Assembly: GCF_013337045.2 (NCBI RefSeq)
Contig: NZ_CP118263.1
Span: 1 to 64,000, forward strand
Origin: Agrobacterium vitis
GTDB lineage: Bacteria; Pseudomonadota; Alphaproteobacteria; Rhizobiales; Rhizobiaceae
Length of the DNA: 64,000 bases
Direction: 5' to 3'
Shown: positions 25,546-35,054 of the stretch, in pieces
Layout of the letters: every line of letters starts with the position of its first letter
How positions within the stretch are numbered: the first letter of the stretch is position 1
Notes under the pieces: model-generated
What the model saw: the letters and a program-made list of their open reading frames with translations, nothing else
Database searches by the model: none
Told to the model about the DNA's origin: nothing
Program-made: the position numbers and the translations under genes

Positions 25546-26442
25546 CTAATTTCCTGCAATGCGTGTTAGCCATGCGTCCAGGAGGCGTGCGATCGTCTCG
25601 GGTTGCTCTTCTTGTACGAAATGGATCCCCGCGCCCGCTGCTTCTATTTCCAAATTACGGATGGTAACTTGACTCCACTTCAATATGGCATCGGTGAGTA
25701 GAAAACCAGGTTTGAATGTCAGCAGTAGCTTGGGAGTATCGCTCGTATTGAGCCAGTTTACCGCCTGTTCCAGGAATGCCACAGTGCTTGCTGGCTCGCC
25801 ATCCACTGGAAGATTGCGTGGTCCTGCGAGTATCACCTTGCGCGAGTGCGGCGTCGGAAACGGCGTTTGGTATTGCCTTAGGTCCTCCGCCGCCAAAGGG
25901 GTAAGGAAAAACCAGGGGAAAAGCTCAGTCAGGAAGCGGTTTTCCTGCTGAACGAAGATTTCACCTTCGCCCGGTTGGCGGAGCTTCGCTCGGCGGGTGA
26001 CGAATTCCGGTGACAGATCCACCGAATCAATGTTCCGTAACACTGGCTCGAAAAAGGCCACGGCTCGGACGCGGTCTGGATTCCGGCTGGCCCAGTTTAG
26101 TCCAAACGCTGCGCCATAATCCTGCAGAACCAGCGTCACATTCCTTAGGTCGAGGGCGTCGAACCAAGCGTCAACGTAACGCTGCTGATTCTCCAATGTG
26201 TATTCGATATCAGGCTTGCTAGATTGGCCGTACCCGATCAGATCGACGGCCAATAGCCGACCGTGTCCATGGAGACGGCGGAATATGTGGCGCCACAGAT
26301 AGGAACTCGTGGGATTGCCGTGGAGAAAGACGATTGGAGCACCTGAACCATGTTCAACCGTGTGGATTTGCAGGCCGAATGCCGGCACATCATACGCTTT
26401 CGCGCCGTCACCAAAGGCGGGATGTGGTGATTTCTCAGTCAT
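25546..26442 (-). CDS. Haloalkane dehalogenase-like alpha/beta hydrolase
   Basis: A 298-aa hydrolase starting at ATG 26442 (AAGGA upstream); a TTG at 26460 is possible. It aligns in layout with HLD-II dehalogenases such as LinB. HGNPT forms the oxyanion/halide loop, the nucleophile is Asp108 in LVLQDYGA, Glu132 in FFEPV is at the HLD-II acid position, and GAGIHFVQEE carries the catalytic His near the C-terminus. The residue after the nucleophile is Tyr109, whereas dehalogenases normally have a halide-stabilising Trp there. True dehalogenase activity is therefore uncertain; an epoxide- or ester-type hydrolase is possible. It follows a CMD-domain gene by 14 bp, in one minus-strand operon. Confidence 0.85.
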   Translation of the reverse strand: MTEKSPHPAFGDGAKAYDVPAFGLQIHTVEHGSGAPIVFLHGNPTSSYLWRHIFRRLHGHGRLLAVDLIGYGQSSKPDIEYTLENQQRYVDAWFDALDLRNVTLVLQDYGAAFGLNWASRNPDRVRAVAFFEPVLRNIDSVDLSPEFVTRRAKLRQPGEGEIFVQQENRFLTELFPWFFLTPLAAEDLRQYQTPFPTPHSRKVILAGPRNLPVDGEPASTVAFLEQAVNWLNTSDTPKLLLTFKPGFLLTDAILKWSQVTIRNLEIEAAGAGIHFVQEEQPETIARLLDAWLTRIAGN

Positions 26443-26456
26443 GTGACGGTGTTCCT

Positions 26457-27080
26457 TCAAGCCGAAACGAAAAACTGAGGGTCGGGAAGCACGTTCAATG
26501 CGATGGTTAAACGATTGCCGTAGGAGAAGAAAGCAGAGACTTCCAGCACCTCCAGAATCGCGGGTTCGCTGAACCCAATTGCTCGGAGCCGGGCGAAGTC
26601 GTCACTGCCCACACTATGGGGCGTAGTGGCCAGCTTCTGCGCCAAATCGGCCAGCGCTCGCTCGCGTGGTGCCAACGTCACATCATTGTGGTTTCGAGCA
26701 ATCCGGTCCGCCAACACACGATCTCCAAGGGCGGCTGCCAACGCCGGGCGGTGGTTGAACACGCAATAGCTGCAGCCTGTCGCTACAGACGTCACGACTG
26801 CGATCAACTCACGCTCGGATGCGCTGAGATGGCTGTTGCTCTGGTCGAACAGGTGCTCATAGAAGGCCATAATACGCAGAGCGGTACCCGGATTGGCAGA
26901 CAGCGCCGTCAGGAAATTCGGGACAAAACCGAACTTCTTTCGAATCCTCACATGGATGTCGCGCAATTTCTGGGGCAGTTCGTCCTCTGTCGGAACGCGA
27001 AGACGCGAAACGGGCTCTTCCAACTGCCCGGTCGATACGGGAGATGACGTGACGGAATGGGGCGCTGTTGCCTGGCTCAT
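26457..27080 (-). CDS. Carboxymuconolactone decarboxylase/AhpD-like (peroxidase-related) protein
   Basis: A 207-aa protein with the AhpD active-site pattern: Glu91, Cys103, Cys106 and His110 (GCSYCVFNH). This fold acts in peroxide reduction or in decarboxylation. It resembles the alkylhydroperoxidase-domain proteins that accompany ABC importers and LLM enzymes on rhizobial plasmids, although I name no exact subfamily. It is followed by the dehalogenase-like gene in the same operon. It has a paralogue at 28478-29047, with the SfnB-like gene between them. Confidence 0.85.
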   Translation of the reverse strand: MSQATAPHSVTSSPVSTGQLEEPVSRLRVPTEDELPQKLRDIHVRIRKKFGFVPNFLTALSANPGTALRIMAFYEHLFDQSNSHLSASERELIAVVTSVATGCSYCVFNHRPALAAALGDRVLADRIARNHNDVTLAPRERALADLAQKLATTPHSVGSDDFARLRAIGFSEPAILEVLEVSAFFSYGNRLTIALNVLPDPQFFVSA

Positions 27081-27218
27081 AATGGAGAGTCTCCCGATTG
27101 TGGGGTTGAAGTCGAGATCGCTGTTAAAATCCCTTTGCGGCGACTACGTCCCGATCGCCACGATGCGTCGAGTACCAATGAGTCCGCCACGCCAACGAAT
27201 CTTGCAAAGATCGCCATG

Positions 27219-28424
27219 TCATTCGGCGGCTAGCGCTGCCGGAGGAAAGACGCCGAGATGGATCTGGCCAATGAGGTCGTGGGTCGCGTCGCTGTTCGGC
27301 GGATGGAAGGGGCCGGAACGGACGTCGCGCGTCAGCCGCTCCAGTTCGTTTCGACGGGGCAACGAGCTTGCGCCGGCAACCTTGCTGGCGCGATCAACGA
27401 TCCGGAGTGCCCCATCGACAGCGTGCTGTTTGGCGCCAAGCAACTTGGTTGGCCAGAGTAGCCCGTGATCCACGCCCTCGGTCCATTCCGCCGCTACGCG
27501 GCTGAGAAAAGCCCAAATACTATCGAGTTCTATAGAAGCCTTGGCGATTTCGACCTGTGTTTGCGGATGATGGGCATAGGTCCGACCGGAGAGTGCCGGA
27601 GAAACGCGGGATTTAGCCGTTTCCACCGCGATGTCGAACGCGCGATTGGCAATGCCGTAGTACACAGCACCGATCGGAAGAACAGCCGAAGCAATGATGC
27701 CGTCAATAAAAGGATCGTTCGGCGGGCCGGCTGGAAGCACGCGCGTTACATAAGGTTTTGCCGCGATCACTCCCTCCAGGATTGTATCATCACTCCGCGT
27801 CGCGCGCACGCCATGCGAATCCCAGGTTTCTCGTGTGTGGTGCCCGGGATCCTGCCGGCGAATAAAAGCGTGGACAATTTTTGGTGTGGCTGGATCGCTT
27901 GCATCGAGTGCATGGATTCCGAGCCAGTCCCAGACGGGTGAAAGAGAGGTAAAAATCTTCCGTCCGTGAAAGCGGTAGCCACCGTCGGCGAGTGGTTCGG
28001 CCACAACGTTGGAGCCTGCGAGGCCAAGATCGTTGCCTGGCTCGCCATGGCCGGCTGCAAAGATCCGACCCGCTGCCGCCTCTTCGAGGATCCAGTCGGT
28101 TGAGTGATCGCCACGCCGCCAGAGATAAGCAGCAGTACCGATCCAATAGAGGTGCATGTTGATTGCCAGTGCCGTGGCGGGTGCATGATAAGAAAGCCGC
28201 GCCTGTTCGGCCAGTACCTGTGACAGGGTCAGCCCCCGGCCCCCGAATTCCACCGGCAGTGCTGCCTGTAGGTACCCGACTGCTTTGAGATCGGCGAGAT
28301 CCTCAAAAAAGAAGCGGTTTTCCCGGTCATAATCCGCAGCGCGACTTTGAAAAGTGTGAAGCAAGACTTCATCAAGGAGATGTTGGCCTGCCTCCAATTT
28401 TGCATCAAGGGAATAAGTGCCCAT
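27219..28424 (-). CDS. Acyl-CoA dehydrogenase-fold flavoprotein (SfnB/DszC-like)
   Basis: A 401-aa protein of the acyl-CoA dehydrogenase fold: AALPVEFGGRGLTLSQVL, RFHGRKIFTSLSPVWDW and SRVSPALSGRTYAHHPQTQ. Its closest functional class is the SfnB/DszC group of FMNH2-dependent monooxygenases used in sulfur acquisition, rather than true beta-oxidation enzymes. It sits between two CMD-domain genes on the same strand and opposes the monooxygenase operon. A role in oxidising an organosulfur compound is inferred from family and context. Confidence 0.85.
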   Translation of the reverse strand: MGTYSLDAKLEAGQHLLDEVLLHTFQSRAADYDRENRFFFEDLADLKAVGYLQAALPVEFGGRGLTLSQVLAEQARLSYHAPATALAINMHLYWIGTAAYLWRRGDHSTDWILEEAAAGRIFAAGHGEPGNDLGLAGSNVVAEPLADGGYRFHGRKIFTSLSPVWDWLGIHALDASDPATPKIVHAFIRRQDPGHHTRETWDSHGVRATRSDDTILEGVIAAKPYVTRVLPAGPPNDPFIDGIIASAVLPIGAVYYGIANRAFDIAVETAKSRVSPALSGRTYAHHPQTQVEIAKASIELDSIWAFLSRVAAEWTEGVDHGLLWPTKLLGAKQHAVDGALRIVDRASKVAGASSLPRRNELERLTRDVRSGPFHPPNSDATHDLIGQIHLGVFPPAALAAE

Positions 28425-28477
28425 ACTGATCCTTTAGTCCTCCTTAAGTCTTAAACGGACTATTGGAAAATCGGTTA

Positions 28478-29047
28478 TTATGAGAAGAATTTATCATCCG
28501 GAAGGATCCCCAAAGATATAGTGACCCTGTTGGTGTGATTGAACCAGGAAGCTGTTTCAACAGCTTCCAATAATTCTTCATCGGAAAGCTCAAGATCCCT
28601 GAGCTTCTCGAAGTCGGCTTGCGAGATAGTTTTGGGGCTTAGAGTCACCTTGACCGCCAAATCAGCCAAAGCCCGCTGTCGCTTTGACAAGTCGGCGAGG
28701 TGGTAGTCGAGCGCGACCCGACGAGCAAAACCCGGATCATTGAGCAGGTCGCCAAAGGCGCGCGTGTGATGAATCTCGCAAACGCCACATCCGTTCGTCG
28801 CTGAGACAACCACGGCGATTAACTCGCGATCCTGTAGCGGCAACCGCCTGCTCGTCGCCGCGAACAGATGCTCGAAATGACCGGTGAAGCGGCGAGCTGT
28901 GTCAGGATTGAGCGAAAGCGCCCGAACCCAGTTCTCATGGTGGTGACGATCAACTAAAGCCTGAATATCTTCAGGCAGTTCGGATTCGTCCGGAATGCGC
29001 AAACGGGAAATCCGCTGGCTCCGAGCCAGCCCGTCGATCGTTGTCAT
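28478..29047 (-). CDS. Second CMD/AhpD-like (peroxidase-related) protein
   Basis: A 189-aa paralogue of the protein at 26457-27080. Active-site residues Glu75, Cys87, Cys90 and His94 (GCGVCEIHH) are conserved. ATG 29045-29047 is preferred because GGAG lies 6 nt upstream; a longer frame to 29146 would add a serine-rich tail without a ribosome site. It is the first gene of the minus-strand set CMD, SfnB-like, CMD, hydrolase. Confidence 0.85.
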   Translation of the reverse strand: MTTIDGLARSQRISRLRIPDESELPEDIQALVDRHHHENWVRALSLNPDTARRFTGHFEHLFAATSRRLPLQDRELIAVVVSATNGCGVCEIHHTRAFGDLLNDPGFARRVALDYHLADLSKRQRALADLAVKVTLSPKTISQADFEKLRDLELSDEELLEAVETASWFNHTNRVTISLGILPDDKFFS

Positions 29048-29239
29048 GCCATTCTCCGTCGATATTGAGGGGCCGACTGAATAAACAGTAGTCAGTTCTT
29101 CATTGATACAGTTTATAAAATCTATAGACGAACTAGATGAATCCAAATTCGATCGCGCGGAGAGAAAAACGTTCTCATCGCCGCTGCTCCGGGAACGATG
29201 TCGTCATTTTACAATGTCTTGCAGGCTGACCCGGTCGGC

Positions 29240-29569
29240 TCGACCCAAAGCACGCCTCCACAAAAGCTGTCCTCGAGACAATTGAAGCCACGGTAGAGGA
29301 TATTCCGAACCACCGCCTACATTCCCCGGATGCAGAGATCTGGGTACAGGCCGGTGTGTTGGCCGGCTTGCTCTTCCGGCTGAGCAATCTGCCCAAGGGG
29401 CAGGGAACGAGCGCTGCTTCCTGAATGACGCCCTCGTGTTCCTGCAGGCGCGTCAATTGGGGGCGAGCGTGCTGACCGGCAACGTCCGCGTTTTTGATTT
29501 CCTCACCCAGATTCTGCCGACCGGACGGATCATCCTCTATCGAGCACCGCCGGGAGCGCAGACATCATG
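29240..29569 (+). pseudogene. Decayed PIN-domain (VapC-like) toxin gene
   Basis: Two pieces in different frames read like one PIN protein. The first is ETIEATVEDIPNHRLHSPDA and EIWVQAGVLAGLLFRLSNLP. The second is LNDALVFLQARQLGASVLTG followed by NVRVFDFLTQILPTGRIILYR. The frame changes around the GGGG run near 29397. The usual N-terminal catalytic Asp segment is missing. It is a relic of a toxin gene next to the living ietAS module. Confidence 0.5.
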
Positions 29570-29827
29570 AACGTCACGGTCGGGCCTCCTGTCGATATTC
29601 TCCACGAACTGGAACAGCTACCGTGGGCGCCGGCGCCTGACTCGTTGCAGTCTCGAATGTTGGGAACTGTTGCTTCGTTCAAATTGCTTTTCTCTATGGC
29701 GATCAATAAACTGGATTTTAACCAGTTCTTGGGGAGAGGCGTCTATCTCTCGAAAGTGCCCAAAAGTCACCGCGAGAGGAACACGATGACGCAAATGTGG
29801 ACCGTTCAATCAGAAGGAGCTCGACCG

Positions 29828-29851
29828 ATGAACCGAGCTCAGTCGTCATGA
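29828..29851 (+). CDS. 7-codon leader ORF coupled to ietA
   Basis: MNRAQSS, preceded by GAAGGAGC, ends in a TGA that overlaps the ietA start as ATGA (29848-29851). It may also be the tail of a longer weak frame from 29567. The ribosome site serves this leader better than ietA itself, so coupled initiation is likely. Confidence 0.4.
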   Translation: MNRAQSS

Positions 29852-30834
29852 CCACGGCGCAGCAGTTGATCTCGCTGCTGAAGAGCCACGTCGAAGGCGA
29901 CGACGAGCAGTTCCTGACGATTGCATTGCAGGCTGCAGCGAGTGAGGCTCGCAGAGGCCATGGAAAGGTGGCTGTGCAACTGCGCGAGCTTGTCGATGCA
30001 GCGCGCGCCAACAAGGACCGTACCTCCGGGCGCAAGAAAGCCCCTGTTCCTATTGCGCAGCCACGCGGTGATCTCGCGAATCTGGTTGCGGTCCGCTACA
30101 CTGACGTTCGGTTGTCGAGCATGATCCTTCCAGCAGAGCTCGAAGCTCGTTTGAAGCGCGTTATTCTCGAGCAGCGACAACAACATAAGCTTCGCAGCCA
30201 TGGGCTGGCCCCACGGCGCAAACTGTTGCTCATCGGTCCCCCCGGATCCGGAAAAACCATGACGGCCGCTGCGCTCGCCGGTGAACTCCATACACCGTTG
30301 TTCACCGTTCAGCTCGATGGTTTGATGACGAAGTTCATGGGGGAGACCGCCTCGAAGTTGCGGCTTGTGTTCTCCGCCATGGCTGAAACCAAAGGCGTCT
30401 ACTTCTTCGACGAGTTCGATGCCATCGGCGCGAAGCGCGCAGAACGCAATGACGTGGGCGAGATCCGGCGTGTCCTCAATTCGTTCCTTCAGTTCCTGGA
30501 AGAGGATGAGAGCGACGGTCTGGTGGTGGCGGCGACCAATCACCCGGAATTGCTCGATCCAGCGCTCTTTCGGCGTTTCGATGACGTCATCGAGTATGCA
30601 TTGCCGAGCGTTGAGGTCGCGACCGGGATTTTGCAGGCGCGCCTTTCCAGCTTCGACACCCGGGATATCAACTGGACAAAAGCGGTTACAGATGCTGCCG
30701 GTTTGAGCCAGGCCGAGATTGCTCGCGCTGCGGCCGACGCCGCGAAACTCGTCGTCCTGTCCGACCGGGACCGCATCACCCAGAACGATCTGTCCCTCGC
30801 GATAGCCGAACGCAAAGGAGCGGCGTCGCAATAA
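29848..30834 (+). CDS. ietA: IetA, AAA-ATPase antitoxin of the IetAS system
   Basis: A 328-aa AAA ATPase. Walker A GPPGSGKT at 130-137, Walker B YFFDEFDAIG near 185-194, and an arginine-finger region LFRRFDDVIEYALP. It is immediately followed (3 bp) by a subtilisin-like protease gene. This AAA-ATPase plus serine protease pair corresponds to ietAS, described as a toxin-antitoxin-like stability and incompatibility determinant of pTiC58, in which IetA counters the protease IetS; homologues also score as phage defence. The start at ATG 29848 is chosen by homology and by the leader overlap. Confidence 0.88.
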   Translation: MTTAQQLISLLKSHVEGDDEQFLTIALQAAASEARRGHGKVAVQLRELVDAARANKDRTSGRKKAPVPIAQPRGDLANLVAVRYTDVRLSSMILPAELEARLKRVILEQRQQHKLRSHGLAPRRKLLLIGPPGSGKTMTAAALAGELHTPLFTVQLDGLMTKFMGETASKLRLVFSAMAETKGVYFFDEFDAIGAKRAERNDVGEIRRVLNSFLQFLEEDESDGLVVAATNHPELLDPALFRRFDDVIEYALPSVEVATGILQARLSSFDTRDINWTKAVTDAAGLSQAEIARAAADAAKLVVLSDRDRITQNDLSLAIAERKGAASQ

Positions 30835-30837
30835 TCG

Positions 30838-33348
30838 ATGGCAGAAGAACCACCGCGTCCACTCCCACACGTTTATTTGCCCGGTCACGGGAACATCCAG
30901 GACTACACCGCCAGAGGCGGAGGTGGCGGCGCAACCGTGCCGGTGCGCGATAGGGCTCAGCATGCTGTAAAGCTGACAGAAGCCCTTACCCGGGCAGTGG
31001 CAGACGCGGAAGCACAATTAAGAGCTCGCGAGCCCGACCTTGCGGGTGGAACGCCAGGTTTCTATCTTGAGTTCGAGCTCCCTTCATCCCAGAGCGAGAT
31101 CGTCGATAAGCTCGAAAACCGCCAGGGCAAGTTTCCGATCGAACTTGTTAGCGTTCGCCCGATAGGGGAGGGAGGGAACGCGATTGCCGCCACCGTCTTC
31201 GTCCCCGAACGCCAGCGCGACTATTACCTCAAGAAGGTGGCCGAATATCGCGACCAGGACCGGATCCAACGGATCGAGGTCGACGGTGAGATCGTCGAAA
31301 GAAACAACGGACCCAAGAATGAAGTGCTCGTGGCCTCGCTTGAGACCGCGCGTCTTGCGGTGGCCAGATCCCTCTATACGGATGACGAGGCGTTCTTTCC
31401 GCTGCCCGGTACGGCCATCTGGTGGGAGGTCTGGCTGCGTCTCGGGACCAGAGACACCTTTGCGGCTGCGGCAGAGCGACTGGAGCTTCCAGTGCGTGAA
31501 CACGCCCTTCAGTTTCCGGAGCGGGAGGTGTTGATCGTCCACGCGAGCGCCGAAACCCTCGGGCGGATCATTGCGCACACCGACACGATCGCAGAGCTAA
31601 GAACCGCACGCGATACACCGGCTTTCTTTATGGAGATGGACGGCGCCGAGCAACGCGCCTGGGCCGCGGAGACGGCGGGCCGCATTGTGCCCCCCGATGG
31701 TGACCGTCCCGCCGTCTGCCTGCTCGATTCAGGCTCTACCCGCCGTCACCCTTTGATCCTCCCGGCGCTCGCAGCAGTGGATCAGCAGGCATTCGATCCC
31801 GGCTGGAACGTCGAAGACACGAGCAATCAGGGGCACGGCGGCCATGGGACCCAGCTTTCCGGCGTTGCCATTTATGGTGACCTGACCGATGTTCTCGCCG
31901 GAGCCGGGCAGATCATCCTGACGCACCGACTGGAGTCGGTAAAGATTCTGCCCGACCACGGTGCAAATGACCCCGATCTCTTCGGCGCCATCACCGCCCA
32001 ATCGATAGCGCGTGCCGAGATCGTTGCACCGAACCGGCCTCGCGCCATCTGCCTTGCCCTGACCAGTGATGGCGATCACTGGCGCGGCCGTCCGTCGTCG
32101 TGGTCTGCGGCTCTCGACGCACTCGCCTATGGCGCCGATAATGCGCCACGCCTGATTGCGGTCTCCGCCGGCAACATTCGTGAGGATATCCATCAGAACG
32201 ATTATCTCGTCCGCAACGACATCACGCCGATCGAAAGTCCTGCCCAGGCGTGGAATGTGCTCACGGTCGGGGCATTTACCGAGAAGACGGCGATCACCGA
32301 CCCTGTCTTCAACGGATGGGGTGTCATGGCCCAGGTTGGCGATCTCATGCCACGTAGCCGTACCTCCGTCACTTGGAACTACGATTGGCCTCTCAAACCC
32401 GATGTCGTCTTCGAGGGCGGCAATCTGGGCGTAGATCCGGCGACGCTAATCGGCGATCACCTCGACGATCTCGCGCTGCTGACGACCTATCGGACGCCCG
32501 AGAACCGGGCGTTCACCACGACGGGCGAGACCAGTGCGGCGACCGCGCTTGCGGCAAGGATGGGTGCGCAGGTTCTGGCTCAGCGTCCTGATCTGTGGTC
32601 CGAGACGGTCAGAGCGCTGATCGTCCATTCGGCCGAATGGACGCCGACGATGAAGGCCCATCTCGGCGGGATCAACAAGAATGCCTTGATGCGGCGTTAC
32701 GGTTTCGGGGTTCCATCACTGGTGCGCGCCCTTGGAAGTCTCGATAACGATGTCACCATGGTCATCGAGAACGAGATGCAACCATTCAAGACCGTCGGCA
32801 GCAAGATCGAGACCAAGGACATGGTCCTGCACGCGCTTCCCTGGCCGACGGCGGAGCTCGAGGCTCTTGGTGAAACCCAGGTCCAGTTGCGGATCACGCT
32901 CAGCTATTTCATTGAGCCCAATCCCGGGGAGCGTGGCCAAACACGCCGTCACAGCTACGCTTCGCATGGAATGCGGTTTGCGTTGAAACCGGGCGACGAG
33001 CGCCCCGATGTCTTCTTGCGTCGCATCAATGCCGCGGCCGGGGCCAGGCCGCCGGCAAGGGCGGCGGGAGACGCAGGCTGGACGCTTGGTCCCGTTCTTC
33101 GCAATCGGGGATCGCTGCATGGGGATATCTGGGAGGGAAACGCCGTCGAGCTCTCCCAGCGTGACGCTATCGCCATCTATCCGACTGGCGGATGGTGGCG
33201 CGAGAATACAGGTCAGAGAAGGGGTGATAGAGCGGTTCGTTATGCACTTGTCGCAACGGTGCGAACTGCGGCTGATGTCGATCTCTACACACCGATCAGC
33301 ACCCCCATCCTTCCAGAGGTGGTGCCCGAAATTCTGATTGAGACTTAG
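30838..33348 (+). CDS. ietS: IetS, subtilisin-like serine protease toxin
   Basis: An 836-aa protein with an S8 protease domain. Asp297 lies in CLLDSGSTRRHP, His336 in GHGGHGTQLSGVA, and the nucleophile Ser566 in GETSAATALAAR, so the triad is intact. An N-terminal region of about 285 residues and a long C-terminal extension are not catalytic. There is no signal peptide, so it acts in the cytoplasm. It is the toxic partner of IetA, encoded 3 bp upstream. In the described Ti system the pair ensures plasmid retention. The substrate is unknown. Confidence 0.88.
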   Translation: MAEEPPRPLPHVYLPGHGNIQDYTARGGGGGATVPVRDRAQHAVKLTEALTRAVADAEAQLRAREPDLAGGTPGFYLEFELPSSQSEIVDKLENRQGKFPIELVSVRPIGEGGNAIAATVFVPERQRDYYLKKVAEYRDQDRIQRIEVDGEIVERNNGPKNEVLVASLETARLAVARSLYTDDEAFFPLPGTAIWWEVWLRLGTRDTFAAAAERLELPVREHALQFPEREVLIVHASAETLGRIIAHTDTIAELRTARDTPAFFMEMDGAEQRAWAAETAGRIVPPDGDRPAVCLLDSGSTRRHPLILPALAAVDQQAFDPGWNVEDTSNQGHGGHGTQLSGVAIYGDLTDVLAGAGQIILTHRLESVKILPDHGANDPDLFGAITAQSIARAEIVAPNRPRAICLALTSDGDHWRGRPSSWSAALDALAYGADNAPRLIAVSAGNIREDIHQNDYLVRNDITPIESPAQAWNVLTVGAFTEKTAITDPVFNGWGVMAQVGDLMPRSRTSVTWNYDWPLKPDVVFEGGNLGVDPATLIGDHLDDLALLTTYRTPENRAFTTTGETSAATALAARMGAQVLAQRPDLWSETVRALIVHSAEWTPTMKAHLGGINKNALMRRYGFGVPSLVRALGSLDNDVTMVIENEMQPFKTVGSKIETKDMVLHALPWPTAELEALGETQVQLRITLSYFIEPNPGERGQTRRHSYASHGMRFALKPGDERPDVFLRRINAAAGARPPARAAGDAGWTLGPVLRNRGSLHGDIWEGNAVELSQRDAIAIYPTGGWWRENTGQRRGDRAVRYALVATVRTAADVDLYTPISTPILPEVVPEILIET

Positions 33349-33974
33349 ACCCTCCCGCATGGGAGATATCGGTGAACATCCCAGACATGTCGCCTTCCAG
33401 TCAGTCACCCGACTCGGATAGCTCATAGGGTTCCGGCGCCACCGCCGTGAAGGAGAGATGTGTGCCTTTCCCCGACTGATCAGGGCACACGCGTGCTCGG
33501 CAGATACCGACGGCGCCGGGCCAGTGGAGGCGGCTGATCCGGCCTTATTCGATGGGGCCGGTACGGTCGCACGCGACGCATTGAAACCCTCCCAGACTGG
33601 CGAAGGTGCAGCGCGAAAGCGCAGCACGCGGCAAGAAAGCGGAACCGATTGAAGCCGTTCCGCCACCTTCTCCAGGCGTTCCCGCCGTTTCTGACGATGC
33701 AATCCGCCTTGATGAGGAGATCAGACTGCTGGGGGAGCAGCTGGCGCGCAATCTTCAGCTGCAAAATGCACAAGAGGATGCCGGAGCGGTTCGAACGCTG
33801 AACGTGTCATTGTCTCTGACATTCAATCGAGCTAATGTGCCTTGGCTCGGCGCATTCTGGATCCCCGCCATCGACGCCATTGCTCATCCCCACATTCGCA
33901 CTACAAACCCGAGGGGAAACGTCAGTGTCGTCGGTTGTCGGCTTCTATTTAGATTCATATTCCAAGGCGCCCAT
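33349..33974. other. Degenerate stretch with a possible SyrB-like relic
   Basis: About 630 bp without an intact gene. The plus-strand frame from 33606 reads QRESAARGKKAEPIEAV, then VSDDAIRLDEEIRLLGEQLA and RNLQLQNAQ. After a frame change near 33773 it would continue KRMPERFER and stop. This resembles the C-terminal coiled coil of small rhizobial SyrB-like regulators, but with a broken frame and no clear start. Nothing else was recognised. Confidence 0.35.
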
Positions 33975-35039
33975 TCACTGACCCGCAAGCGCTGCGTATT
34001 CGACCTGAGCCGATCCAACGGACTGATGGCCGATCAGTTCGGCGTAAAATCCACCCAGGCTCATCAGATCACGGTGTTTTCCCCGCTCGACGATCCGCCC
34101 ATCCCGCATCACCAGGATCTGGTCGGCTGCCCGGATGGTCGAAAGGCGGTGGGCAATGATAATGGTGGTCCGGTTGACCATGAGCTCATCGAGCGCGGCC
34201 CGCACATGTGCTTCGCTTGCTGCGTCAAGGTGCGAGGTCGCCTCATCCAGGATCAGAACAGGCGCGTTCTTGAGGAATGCCCGGGCGATGGATATCCGCT
34301 GTCTCTGTCCACCGGATAGCTGAACGCCCCGCTCTCCGACAGGAGTTTCGAGACCAGCGGGCAATGACGCAAGAAAATCCGTGAGAGCAGCCCGCTGGAT
34401 GGCGAGGTCCAGGTCGTCCTGAGTGGCATCTGGACGAGCGAGCCGAATGTTTTCAGCTAACGTCGCATTGAAGAGGTACGTATCCTGGGCGACGAGCGCG
34501 ATATGTTCGCGGAGACTGTCGAGCGTGATTTCGCGCAGATCATGGCCGTCGATCGTGATGCTTCCCTGCTGAGGATCCCAGAAGCGGAGCACCAGGTTTG
34601 CGATTGTCGTCTTCCCGGCTCCCGACGAGCCGACGAGAGCGATCCGCGCCCCGGCCGGCACCTTGAAATCGATCTCCTCAAGCACGGTAGATCCGGCTTT
34701 GTCGTAGGAAAAGGTGACGTTCGAAAATTCCAGCTCAGATCCACCGGCTGTTTCGGGCAGGAGCATTGGACCGTCGACAACCGGAATGGGCTCGACATGG
34801 ACGGCATGAACGCGCCGCGTGGACGCGATCGAGTCTGCCAGCTGTCGTGCCGCCTGCGCCAGTTCCGACACGGGCAGGAAGGCTGCGGACGATAGCAAGG
34901 CGACCAGCGGGAGAAGCGTCGGCTCGAACGCATGGCTATGGATCATGAAGGCCGCAGTGACCAGCACTGCCGCAGATCCGAGGGCGGATACCACCTCCTG
35001 CCTGGCCGTCTGGAACGACAGGTCCGCATTGAGCGCCAC
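33975..35039 (-). pseudogene. 5'-truncated ABC exporter gene (permease-ATPase half transporter)
   Basis: The remaining 354 codons carry the last part of a membrane domain (LLPLVALLSSAAFLPVSELA) and a complete ATPase: Walker A GSSGAGKTT, signature LSGGQRQR, Walker B LILDEATSHLD and an H-loop. Full exporters of this type are near 570-600 aa, so roughly 220 N-terminal residues with most transmembrane helices are missing. Upstream the frame meets a stop within about 40 bp, next to a fragment of an unrelated gene. Either a deletion or an insertion joined the two. It is unlikely to transport; a soluble ATPase product cannot be excluded. Confidence 0.8.
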
Positions 35040-35054
35040 CCGAATACGAAGCAG

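Noticed and set aside
29839..31017. A 392-codon minus-strand frame over ietA
   Set aside because: ietA carries Walker motifs in the opposite strand; the minus frame has none.
32716..33702. A 328-codon minus-strand frame over the end of ietS
   Set aside because: No motif, and it covers the protease C-terminus and degenerate DNA.
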